NCBI RefSeq assembly: GCF_037974265.1 | Contig: NZ_CP150233.1 | Span: 4,898,001 to 4,962,000 of the forward strand | Direction of reading: 5' to 3' | DNA from: Paenibacillus sp. FSL R5-0623 | GTDB lineage: Bacteria; Bacillota; Bacilli; Paenibacillales; Paenibacillaceae | DNA length: 64,000 bases | Shown here: piece by piece, positions 53,916-60,896 of the stretch | Numbering within the stretch: position 1 is the first letter of the stretch | Layout of the letters: each line of letters begins with the position of its first letter | Position numbers and translations under genes: made by a program | The notes under the pieces: model-generated | The model's database searches: none | The model's input: only the letters and a program-made list of their open reading frames with translations | What the model was told of the DNA's origin: nothing

Positions 53916-53942
53916 AATTCGGTGGCTACATTCGAAGTGTCT
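53914..53942 (+). repeat. Gene-end repeat R5 (short remnant)
   Basis: AGAATTCGGTGGCTAC then GAAGTGT: matches R6 (AGAATCCGGTGGCTAC...GAAGTGT) except for a 4-base patch and one substitution. Confidence 0.65.
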
Positions 53943-53987
53943 AAGTTGATGTCAAAACAGTGTTAACTTGCATGCAAAATGCAAAAT

Positions 53988-54029
53988 AGGGGCCGGGTTA
54001 CTCATGAACATGAGTACCCTGCCCCTTGC
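53988..54029 (+). terminator. Terminator-like hairpin after the SDR gene
   Basis: AGGGGC-GGGT-ACTCATG / CATGAGT-CCC-GCCCCT is a long near-perfect stem; only a short T-rich tail follows. Confidence 0.7.
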
Positions 54030-54166
54030 TTTGATATACATATGAATATACAGACCTTAATCAACACTTTAACAGATCGAAAAGAAACAGTCTATATTTT
54101 TGGAAAAATGTTCTATATATTTAGATTGCTGGCCGGCAAAATACAGATGAAACGGAGCATAAATCA

Positions 54167-55147
54167 ATGATTTCCAACAACCATCTTACGCGTGAAGAAT
54201 TGCAGGATTATGTGTACAATGTGTTTGGTGCCGGTTATCTCATAACACAGAGCGCAAGAGTTCATGGAGGCGCACAAAAAGTCATTTACAAAATGGACTT
54301 CAAAAATGGGTTCACTTGCCTGTTGTACGTTTGGGATATTTCCAGCAACTATTTTCAGGAAGAGATCGTGAATGAACCCACTTTCCATAGTTCATATGGT
54401 AGCGAACGCTTCTCATTAAATACTCGCTTTCTCGCACAACATGGAATTCGAACACCTTCCTTGTATCATCTAAATAACGATAGAGACCGGCACGCTTATG
54501 ATTTTGCTCTTGTGGAGTATGTGAATGGACAGAAGGCCGAAGCCTATTTCCAGCATAAAAATCACAAAGATCGGGATGAGTTGTTTCAACGGATCAAGAA
54601 TATGTTGTCTCATATGCATAACATCCAAAGAAATGTTTATGGAAATGCCAACGATAACAGAAAAAAGGCCGAACCTTGCTACAAAGTTCAGCGGTTGGAT
54701 GCGGAAACAGCCTTATCCTATGCATCCAGGCACATGACCGATATTAGAAAAAATGAAGAAAGGCTGCTTGAGAAACTATCCGAATTGGAAGCAGCAATTC
54801 AGCCCAGAGACCTCTATAGTTTCATTCATGGAGAGCTAGGGCCGGATCATATATGGATAGATCATGCTATGCAACCATGCCTTATTGATATTGAGGGCGC
54901 AGGATTCTTCGATCTCGAACATGAGCATAGCTTTCTGGAGTTTCGATTTGGAGACTTTTATCATTACTTAAAAAATAACGATCTCGACCCGGAGCGGATG
55001 ACATTTTATCGATTTTGCCATCATTTATCTTTGGTATCAGGAGGGTTGAAACTGCTTCACAGACAATTCCCCGATCAGAAATTCGCTAGAGGTCTCGCGG
55101 AGTATCATGCCAGATGCGCAGTTCAGATGCTTACCCGAAAAGTTTAA
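54167..55147 (+). CDS. Phosphotransferase of the APH/choline-kinase-like family
   Basis: 326 residues with a kinase-like fold. The catalytic loop is HGELGPDHIWID (about 223-234; usual HGDxxxxN, here Glu and His replace Asp and Asn) and the metal motif is LIDIEGAGFFD (about 240-250). These changes make the substrate and even the activity uncertain. GGAGC lies eight bases before the ATG. Followed 67 bp later by an ankyrin gene; both are in cargo block 6. Confidence 0.82.
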   Translation: MISNNHLTREELQDYVYNVFGAGYLITQSARVHGGAQKVIYKMDFKNGFTCLLYVWDISSNYFQEEIVNEPTFHSSYGSERFSLNTRFLAQHGIRTPSLYHLNNDRDRHAYDFALVEYVNGQKAEAYFQHKNHKDRDELFQRIKNMLSHMHNIQRNVYGNANDNRKKAEPCYKVQRLDAETALSYASRHMTDIRKNEERLLEKLSELEAAIQPRDLYSFIHGELGPDHIWIDHAMQPCLIDIEGAGFFDLEHEHSFLEFRFGDFYHYLKNNDLDPERMTFYRFCHHLSLVSGGLKLLHRQFPDQKFARGLAEYHARCAVQMLTRKV

Positions 55148-55214
55148 TTATGCTTCTTAATCAAACTGTGATAAGACCATGAATATGGATACGATCCTGG
55201 AGGGAGATTTGAGC

Positions 55215-56015
55215 ATGGAATTTGTTTACGAAGATGAAAGAATTGCAGTGAACGTTATTCAAGCCATTCACACTGGAGATATTCTATCGTTACAGCAACT
55301 ACTGGCAGAGAATCCGGGATTGGCAAAGATAAAAATATTGGAAAGAAAGCCTGACAACGTAGATGCAGACTCTAATATCTCTCGAACGCTGCTGCACGTG
55401 GTGACAGATTGGCCGGGGCACTTCCCTAATGGAGCGGATACCGTGCGAGTGTTGACCAAGTTCGGTGCGGAAGTGAACGCTCCCTTTGTCGGTCCAAATA
55501 TTGAAACACCTTTGCATTGGGCTGCAAGCTCCAATGATGTTCAAGTGCTCGATGCCCTTCTTGATGCTGGCGCAGACATTGAAGCACCTGGCGCGGTGAT
55601 CGCCTGTGGCACGCCGCTGGACGATGCTATTGCTTTTGCACAGTGGGATGCAGCACGGCGCTTGGTTGAGCGCGGCGCGATCTTTGCCCTTTGGCATGCG
55701 GCAGCCCTTGGAGACATTCACGCCGTACAAGAACATTTTAAAGGAGCCAAACTCCCGGAACGTTATCCTTGGGGAACCAGCACCTCCCCTTCTCCTCCCG
55801 ATGCAGTAATCGTTGCCTTCTGGTGTGCTTGCCATGGTGGTCAAAGAGAAACAGCCGAATGCCTGCTTGACCAAGGCGCCGAACTGAACTGGATAGCCAC
55901 CTGGGATGGAACGACTCCACTGGACACAGCAAAACGCAATCTTTCAGCTGAACTGATCCCGTGGCTTGAAAGTCAAGGTGCCAAATCCGCTAGCGAGATT
56001 CACACAGGTAGATGA
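55215..56015 (+). CDS. Ankyrin-repeat protein
   Basis: 266 residues. Ankyrin units are visible at about 15-40 (AIHTGDILSLQQLLAENPGL), 55-90, 91-125 (ETPLHWAASSNDVQVLDALLDAGADIE), 126-155, 160-185 and 210-255. The repeats suggest a protein-binding scaffold. GGAGG ten bases before the ATG at 55215 favours this start over one 12 codons earlier. Partner unknown. Confidence 0.88.
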   Translation: MEFVYEDERIAVNVIQAIHTGDILSLQQLLAENPGLAKIKILERKPDNVDADSNISRTLLHVVTDWPGHFPNGADTVRVLTKFGAEVNAPFVGPNIETPLHWAASSNDVQVLDALLDAGADIEAPGAVIACGTPLDDAIAFAQWDAARRLVERGAIFALWHAAALGDIHAVQEHFKGAKLPERYPWGTSTSPSPPDAVIVAFWCACHGGQRETAECLLDQGAELNWIATWDGTTPLDTAKRNLSAELIPWLESQGAKSASEIHTGR

Positions 56016-56057
56016 ATAGCTAGCATGGAATTCCCAATCGCCAGTGGCTACGAATAC

Positions 56058-56096
56058 AGTTATGAGGAGAATCCGGTGGCTACTGGGGAAGTGTAG
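56058..56096 (+). repeat. Gene-end repeat R6
   Basis: Reads SYEENPVATGEV and TAG in frame. A second partial unit (CAGTGGCTACGAA, 56042-56054) lies just before it. Confidence 0.85.
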
Positions 56097-56127
56097 AAGT
56101 CTCCAACAAATATACAGAATGTATTTG

Positions 56128-56158
56128 AAGTACATCGCCACTTGAGCGATGTACTTTT
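56128..56158 (+). terminator. Type B terminator behind R6
   Basis: AAGTACATCGC / GCGATGTACTT followed by TTCG; same core as the hairpin behind R2. It may also serve the convergent oxidoreductase gene. Confidence 0.8.
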
Positions 56159-56173
56159 CGTTGTGTGGTGATT

Positions 56174-57214
56174 CTAAAACCGTGAGAGGCGACAAGGGTC
56201 TAATTCATTGCTTGATTTGCCATCAATAATTTCACTTGCAGCCAGATTCGCAATCAGCGGCGCCAGCGTAATTGCAGAATGCATTAGCGTCAGATAAAGT
56301 CCATTCATGTGATCATGGAAGCCCACAATCGGATAACCGTCTTCAGGCATGGGTCTCCATCCAACTTTTATGCTCTCCAGTTCCAGTTGATTACCGTGCT
56401 TGAGACTGCGACGCAATGTGTCGTAAGCTCGCTTACCGACCGCCTGTGGTCCGTTTTCATCCGACTCGTCGATATAATCTTCCGCAGCCAGCAGCGTATA
56501 ATCTGTCAGTTGACGCGCTTCAAATTGCGCATTGGAGATTAATGTGTGTATCAGTTTATTAGCAGTTTTCATCCGAATCAAAATCGAAGGTGACGAAGTT
56601 ACCGGCACGTGACAACCTAACGGGTTACAAAGTTCGGGTGTACCTGTTCCTGCGGCCAATACCACAACATCCGACTCCACAAAACCCTTGGACGTATGAA
56701 CACCAACCAGACGGGAACCCTCTTGCTTCAGCTGTGTAACGTTGGTGTCGAACTGAATCTTTGCTCCGTACTCTTGCGCTTTGCTCAACAACAGCTCCGT
56801 TACCGCTATAGGGTCCACCGCACCTTCTTTGCTGACAAACATGGCTTCATCCGGGTATTCCTTCAGATTGGGCTCCAATGCCTCAAGCTGCTCCCGGTTT
56901 AATTTTTGAGAGTTGTGTTGCTCCCTTAGAGGCGGAATATCCCAAGTTAGCGCTCCATGCCAATGAATTTTCAGTTCGGTCAACTCTTGCTGAAGTGTGT
57001 GATATTCTTCGACAGCTGCATCGTACAAATGCCAGTATTCAGGAGCCACTCTATGCGTCGTGTGTATCCAGGCAAATGATTTTTCCGTGACTTCACGCGC
57101 CGCGGCTGAGTGGCGTTCAATAACAGTTACATCTTGATTTCGTTTGGCTAGATGATAGGCCATACACGCCCCAACAATCCCTGCACCAATGATCACAATT
57201 TTTTGTTTATTCAA
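56174..57214 (-). CDS. FAD-dependent oxidoreductase (DAO/glycine-oxidase fold)
   Basis: 346 residues. N-terminal FAD motif VIIGAGIVGACMAYHLAKRN (about 6-25) and the closing VGWRPMPEDGYPIVGF (about 286-301) are typical of D-amino-acid-oxidase-like enzymes. The substrate is probably an amine or amino acid; not determinable. Starts with TTG nine bases after GGGAG. It begins 20 bp after the HxlR gene and is co-transcribed with it. Confidence 0.9.
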   Translation of the reverse strand: MNKQKIVIIGAGIVGACMAYHLAKRNQDVTVIERHSAAAREVTEKSFAWIHTTHRVAPEYWHLYDAAVEEYHTLQQELTELKIHWHGALTWDIPPLREQHNSQKLNREQLEALEPNLKEYPDEAMFVSKEGAVDPIAVTELLLSKAQEYGAKIQFDTNVTQLKQEGSRLVGVHTSKGFVESDVVVLAAGTGTPELCNPLGCHVPVTSSPSILIRMKTANKLIHTLISNAQFEARQLTDYTLLAAEDYIDESDENGPQAVGKRAYDTLRRSLKHGNQLELESIKVGWRPMPEDGYPIVGFHDHMNGLYLTLMHSAITLAPLIANLAASEIIDGKSSNELDPCRLSRF

Positions 57215-57234
57215 AATAACTCTCCCTTGTCACC

Positions 57235-57621
57235 CTATCCCCCCAAGGAATCGATTTTCCGAGGTTCGGATGGGTGTGCTCCTTTTTCGTCTTCTTCGCT
57301 GTACAGCTTCTCCATATGCTGCATATGGCCAGCTCCCCAGTCGCTCATTGTCTGGAGCACAGGTTTCATGAGCTGTCCGTACTCCGTAATCGAGTATTCG
57401 ACCTTAGGCGGAATTTGAGGATACACTTCCCGATGCACAATATCGTGATACTCCAGTTCTTTTAACTGCTGGGTCAGCATCTTTTTCGAAATATCTGGAA
57501 TGGCTTTTTGTATTTCGCTGAACCGCATTGTACCATTGCTCAGCAGGCGTAGAAGAATCAAAGATTTCCATTTACCCGTGAGGATATCCAAAGCCGTTCC
57601 GAATTTGCAATATACCGTCAT
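57235..57621 (-). CDS. HxlR-family transcriptional regulator
   Basis: 128 residues. Winged-helix pattern: CKFGTALDILTGKWKSLILLRLL (about 5-27, with the conserved Cys at position 5), RFSEIQKAIPDISKKMLTQQLKELE and the PKVEYSITEYGQ wing. The Cys5 position matches the redox cysteine of YodB/HypR-type sensors. It controls the divergent doxX gene and its own operon through the palindrome at 57644. Confidence 0.92.
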   Translation of the reverse strand: MTVYCKFGTALDILTGKWKSLILLRLLSNGTMRFSEIQKAIPDISKKMLTQQLKELEYHDIVHREVYPQIPPKVEYSITEYGQLMKPVLQTMSDWGAGHMQHMEKLYSEEDEKGAHPSEPRKIDSLGG

Positions 57622-57643
57622 TCTTATCCCTCACTTTCTGACC

Positions 57644-57655
57644 ATACCCGGGTAT
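57644..57655. promoter_or_regulatory. 12-bp palindrome in the HxlR/doxX divergent promoter (putative HxlR operator)
   Basis: ATACCCGGGTAT is a perfect palindrome 23 bp upstream of the hxlR-type ATG. The divergent region is also bounded by a 16-bp inverted pair (57621-57636 and 57742-57757, AAGTGAGGGATAAGAA) that holds both ribosome binding sites. Confidence 0.65.
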
Positions 57656-57760
57656 ACTTTTGGTTACCTGGTTAGGTTTAAGTGCCTACTTCCAGATTGG
57701 GCCTTCTCACTTTAGTATAGAGGCAGATATTAAAATCGAGCAAGTGAGGGATAAGAAAAG

Positions 57761-58114
57761 ATGAATGTAACGTTATGGATCGTACAAATCATATTGGCGC
57801 TAGGTTTCGTATATTCGGGATGGATGAAAACCATTCGTATCGAGTCGTCAAAAAAGACCTGGGCCTGGGTCAATGATGTGCCAATAAGTCTAGTTGTTCT
57901 GATCGGAATCCTAGAGCTACTAGGAGCGCTTGGCCTAGTTTTGCCTTGGGCGCTGAACATCACTTCGGTGCTTACGCCGATCGTCGCAATCGCTTTGGCA
58001 GTGGTAACACTGCTTGGAATGCTGTTTCATATTCGGCGTAAAGAGTATTGGGAGCTCGGCGTAAATATCTTTTTTATAGTTCTGGCATTGATCATAGCCT
58101 TTGGAAGACTATAA
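57761..58114 (+). CDS. DoxX-family membrane protein
   Basis: 117 residues with four membrane helices (about 3-20, 43-62, 67-90, 98-116). FVYSGWMKTIR near the N-terminus and GILELLGALGLVLPW are DoxX/DUF2834-like marks. DoxX proteins sit beside redox regulators and protect against thiol or electrophile stress. Divergent from the HxlR regulator and sharing its exact leader sequence. GAGGG ten bases before the ATG. Confidence 0.9.
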   Translation: MNVTLWIVQIILALGFVYSGWMKTIRIESSKKTWAWVNDVPISLVVLIGILELLGALGLVLPWALNITSVLTPIVAIALAVVTLLGMLFHIRRKEYWELGVNIFFIVLALIIAFGRL

Positions 58115-58306
58115 GGAAACGGGGAAGTACAAATCCAAAAAAACCTCAAAAGTGGATGGACAGGGGATGAGAGTGGGGATTCCGTTTTTGAAGGTCCTAT
58201 CTGGGATAACCTCACCGAGGAAAGCCGTGGCTTCGTGTTTAGTGACCCGATTTCGTTGGAAGCACAGCTTAAATTTGTCGTAGACACCCTGACCAAAACA
58301 GAGTGA
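58115..58306 (+). pseudogene. Orphan C-terminal gene fragment in frame behind doxX
   Basis: Directly after the doxX stop the same frame stays open for 63 codons: GNGEVQIQKNLKSGWTGDES, then GPIWDNLTEESRGFVFSDPI and FVVDTLTKTE, stop. It reads like the end of a soluble protein but has no start codon or ribosome site. Family not recognised. Either a fossil fused to doxX by deletion or the tail of a longer doxX fusion that acquired a stop. Confidence 0.5.
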
Positions 58307-58332
58307 AATTGAGTAGACCACGGTATGTACGA

Positions 58333-58365
58333 GGCGAGGAGCAATCCTCGCCCTTTTATTTTTTG
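58333..58365 (+). terminator. Terminator of the doxX transcript
   Basis: GGCGAGGA-GCAA-TCCTCGCC followed by CTTTTATTTTTT. Confidence 0.9.
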
Positions 58366-58418
58366 TGTAGTTCTTACCTTTCATTTGAAGAGAGTTTGAA
58401 AACAAAAGCACACACATA

Positions 58419-58460
58419 GACAGGGACCACTCATCATGATCGCAAGGGGTCCCTGTTCAT
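58419..58460 (-). terminator. Hairpin after the collagen-like gene
   Basis: ACAGGGACC / GGTCCCTGT, 27 bp beyond the stop codon on the minus strand; no strong T-run, so only a possible terminator. Confidence 0.5.
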
Positions 58461-58486
58461 GAACTTGTTATATAGCCCATTTTCCG

Positions 58487-59596
58487 TTAAGTGATGGTAA
58501 GGCCTCCGCTTGCATATCCGGCTATGGATGTAGCCACATCAATTCCGGCTGTTACTGATGCTGAGAACACCATAAGCAGGCGGTCACCGGCAGATACCGG
58601 AATACTCAGTCCTATAGTCACTCCGCTGGATATTGTGCCCAGTGCCAAAACGCCGGTCAGAGGAGGAGCCAAGGTTACCAATGCACCCGGAACAGCTGTA
58701 AAGGAGTTATTAGGTGTAGTGGAACGGAATAATTGTGCAGTTATGGTTACTGTAGATCCAACCAAACTAAGTCCGGCTGTCGTGCTGAAATAAGCGGCCA
58801 GTGAAGTAATTGTTCCTGCACGTGATGCCGAGAAAGCAAAGTTAAGCAATGTGCCTGCAGCCCCTGTGAGATCAATAATTCCTCCGTTAACACTTACTCC
58901 GGTAGCACTGTTGCCAAAACCAACTAAACTGGAAGTATTCAAAAGTCCACCCAAAACTGTAGTCAACGCAACCGGAAGTCCTGATGCATAAGGAATAATT
59001 GTTCCGGAACCTGTCGCACCCGTAGCCCCGGTTGTTCCGGTTGTTCCTGCCGTGCCTGTTGCTCCCGTCACTCCCGTTGTCCCTGCTGTGCCTGTTGCTC
59101 CGGTTGCACCTGCTGTACCTGTCGCTCCGGTTACTCCAGTTGTACCTGCCGTGCCTGTTGCTCCCGTTACTCCGGTTGTTCCTGCCGTGCCTGTCGCTCC
59201 CGTTGCTCCGGTTGCACCTGTGACCCCCGTGATGCTTGGGGTTTCGCCCAGCAATTCGGAAGAAACCAAACGATGGGCTGTTACCAAAGCGCCCGTGCTG
59301 CTCTTACCCCATAGGGATACTTGAACAGGATGATTAACCACCGATGGTGTTGAAAAAGTAAACTCGAAGGCATCAAAATTAGCATAATAGTTGTTGGTTA
59401 TTACTTGATTGGGTAAGATGTCAAAAGACTCACTGACATACAGTATTCTTATTCCACTTTCCATGTAATACCCTTGTATTTGTACGGTTGAGTTACTCAC
59501 ATCACTGCGGTTATCAATTCTGACAGTAACTGTCTGAGTCGGTCTTACACCGCTAACAGCATTATTTTCAATCGGCCCTGTTGATAAAAAGCTCAT
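58487..59596 (-). CDS. Collagen-like spore-surface (exosporium-type) protein
   Basis: 369 residues in three parts: an N-terminal domain (1-120) nearly repeated in the next gene, 24 uninterrupted Gly-X-Y triplets (residues 124-195; [12 protein letters not shown] units), and a C-terminal BclA-like domain (about 200-369, Gly/Ser/Thr/Val-rich) that would trimerise. Such proteins form the hair-like nap of Bacillus and Paenibacillus spores and are threonine-glycosylated. AAGGAG eight bases before the ATG. Lies 32 bp behind the paralogue, one operon, probably under sigma-K. Confidence 0.9.
   Translation of the reverse strand: MSFLSTGPIENNAVSGVRPTQTVTVRIDNRSDVSNSTVQIQGYYMESGIRILYVSESFDILPNQVITNNYYANFDAFEFTFSTPSVVNHPVQVSLWGKSSTGALVTAHRLVSSELLGETPSITGVTGATGATGATGTAGTTGVTGATGTAGTTGVTGATGTAGATGATGTAGTTGVTGATGTAGTTGTTGATGATGSGTIIPYASGLPVALTTVLGGLLNTSSLVGFGNSATGVSVNGGIIDLTGAAGTLLNFAFSASRAGTITSLAAYFSTTAGLSLVGSTVTITAQLFRSTTPNNSFTAVPGALVTLAPPLTGVLALGTISSGVTIGLSIPVSAGDRLLMVFSASVTAGIDVATSIAGYASGGLTIT
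59012..59227. repeat. Collagen-coding tandem repeat
   Basis: 24 Gly-X-Y codon triplets with a 9-bp base period and a recurring longer unit coding [12 protein letters not shown]. Length should vary between strains by slippage. Confidence 0.85.
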
Positions 59597-59628
59597 CGCT
59601 GCATCTCCTTTTTGAGTAGATTTATCTT

Positions 59629-59988
59629 TTAGCTGTTCTTGACCGATTTTTCGTGCTCTACAACACGGTGTGCATCAACCAATTGTCCAGAGGCTTGTTT
59701 GCCCCACACTGAAATCCCTACTTCCTCCACGCCTTCCACATCTGTTCCAAAAACAAACTCAAAAGCGTCTAAATCTGCAAAATAATTTCTGGTTACTGCT
59801 TCATTAGGGGAAATACTGATTACTTCACTCACATACAACGTTCTTGTTGTGCTTAGCACATACCCCTGAATGGATACTGTTACAGAATCCACCTCAGCTC
59901 GACTTACCAATCTAATCGTTACCTGTTGAGTCGGTCTAACCCCGGAAACCGGATTGTTTTCAATCGGCCCAGTTGACAAAATAGCCAT
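59629..59988 (-). CDS. Paralogue of the collagen-like protein's N-terminal domain (no collagen part)
   Basis: 119 residues: [17 protein letters not shown] and [14 protein letters not shown] align with the N-terminal 115 residues of the next gene ([29 protein letters not shown]). It stops where the collagen stalk would begin and ends in a short charged tail. Probably a base or assembly partner of the collagen-like protein. AAAGGTGG before the ATG. Confidence 0.85.
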   Translation of the reverse strand: MAILSTGPIENNPVSGVRPTQQVTIRLVSRAEVDSVTVSIQGYVLSTTRTLYVSEVISISPNEAVTRNYFADLDAFEFVFGTDVEGVEEVGISVWGKQASGQLVDAHRVVEHEKSVKNS

Positions 59989-60592
59989 TTTCCCATCCCA
60001 CCTTTATGAACCTCTGACTCTAGCAGTATTTGGCATAAGCTCACTAGATAGTAATATTCAAACACTCAACCAACGGTGTGGACAAAACACAGGGGGCAAT
60101 CCACCACTATCATTTAAGAACCTTTTACGCGCAGGGTTTTAGCTATACAAAAACTGGGATATGTACAACAAAGAGAAGAAATTATACAAAGTCAAAGTTG
60201 GTCAGCAAGTAAGAGTAGATTTTGTTATATAACCAGGATCGATTCCAGAAAAAAACGAAATGACCGTTCCCCCGGTAGATTCCAGGGAAACGGTCACAGC
60301 TTAAGTCGTCTTTTTCTCGTATCTAATTGTTGGCCGGGTAAAGCTATGCTTGAAAGTGTAGTTTTATAGAATACGAGATCGTATTTTACCATCAAGCCCA
60401 ATGTTAAACACATAGAATAATAATGGTCTTCTTCATCCTCTACTAAAAAATAGAAAAAGATTGTATTATCTTAAAATTGTGATATGATATCGTCAAGTTA
60501 ATAAACATTTAAAAGAAAATATGAAAAATAATTACATTTAAATGTGACTAAACCTCTTTCTTGGTCAAATTTCAGTGTTCTAACCCATTTTA
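59989..60592. other. Non-coding region between spore-surface and xylanase genes
   Basis: No supported ORF. It contains a hairpin (GACCGTT/AACGGTC, 60262-60295; T-rich tract on the minus strand, 60250-60261) with no minus-strand gene immediately upstream of it, so it may end an unannotated transcript. The rest is AT-rich. Confidence 0.5.
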
Positions 60593-60608
60593 TTGAAAGC
60601 GATTACAA
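60593..60608 (+). promoter_or_regulatory. CcpA catabolite-responsive element (cre)
   Basis: TTGAAAGCGATTACAA matches the cre consensus WTGNAANCGNWNNCAW at every fixed position. It lies about 285 bp upstream of the xylanolytic genes and predicts glucose repression. Confidence 0.85.
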
Positions 60609-60797
60609 AAAGAAACCTGACAGATTATAGCTCTTCTAATCGCACCCACAGATGCAGGCTTACTTCGGGTTATAGCCACTCCCCTTGCTGCCGTGACCAC
60701 GTCCCCGGTGCACAGGTTGTCTGGCTTAAACCATATATGACAACATGAAGACTTAACCTAACAGCCAACCTAACCATTATTTCAAGAAGGGGGTGAC
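60609..60797. other. Leader region of the xylanolytic operon
   Basis: About 190 bp between cre and the leader ORF. GC-richer patch at 60640-60720 without a recognised riboswitch or hairpin-T-run. Confidence 0.45.
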
Positions 60798-60896
60798 ATG
60801 AGGGAAATCTCTTCGTTTTTTCGGCATTTCATCATCTCAGCTATTCTGAATTTCAGCTCACCAACTAATCCAATCTTATGGAGGCGAAACGTATGA
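60798..60896 (+). CDS. 32-codon leader ORF overlapping the GH43 start
   Basis: Begins ATG with a strong AAGAAGGGGGTGAC box and reads MREISSFFRHFIISAILNFS to a TGA that overlaps the GH43 ATG as ATGA. The peptide is basic at first, then hydrophobic. The overlap implies translational coupling: ribosomes leaving the leader would restart on the xylanase gene. No homologue recognised. Confidence 0.55.
   Translation: MREISSFFRHFIISAILNFSSPTNPILWRRNV

Noticed and set aside
58118-58135. Possible eighth copy of the gene-end repeat (CGGGGAAGTAC)
   Set aside because: Only about 10 bases match, the neighbouring GGTGGCTA core is absent, and chance is enough to explain it.
59012-59227. Regular short repeats that might be a CRISPR array
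   Set aside because: The period is 9 bp with no unique spacers, and the repeats translate into uninterrupted Gly-X-Y triplets of a collagen-like protein.
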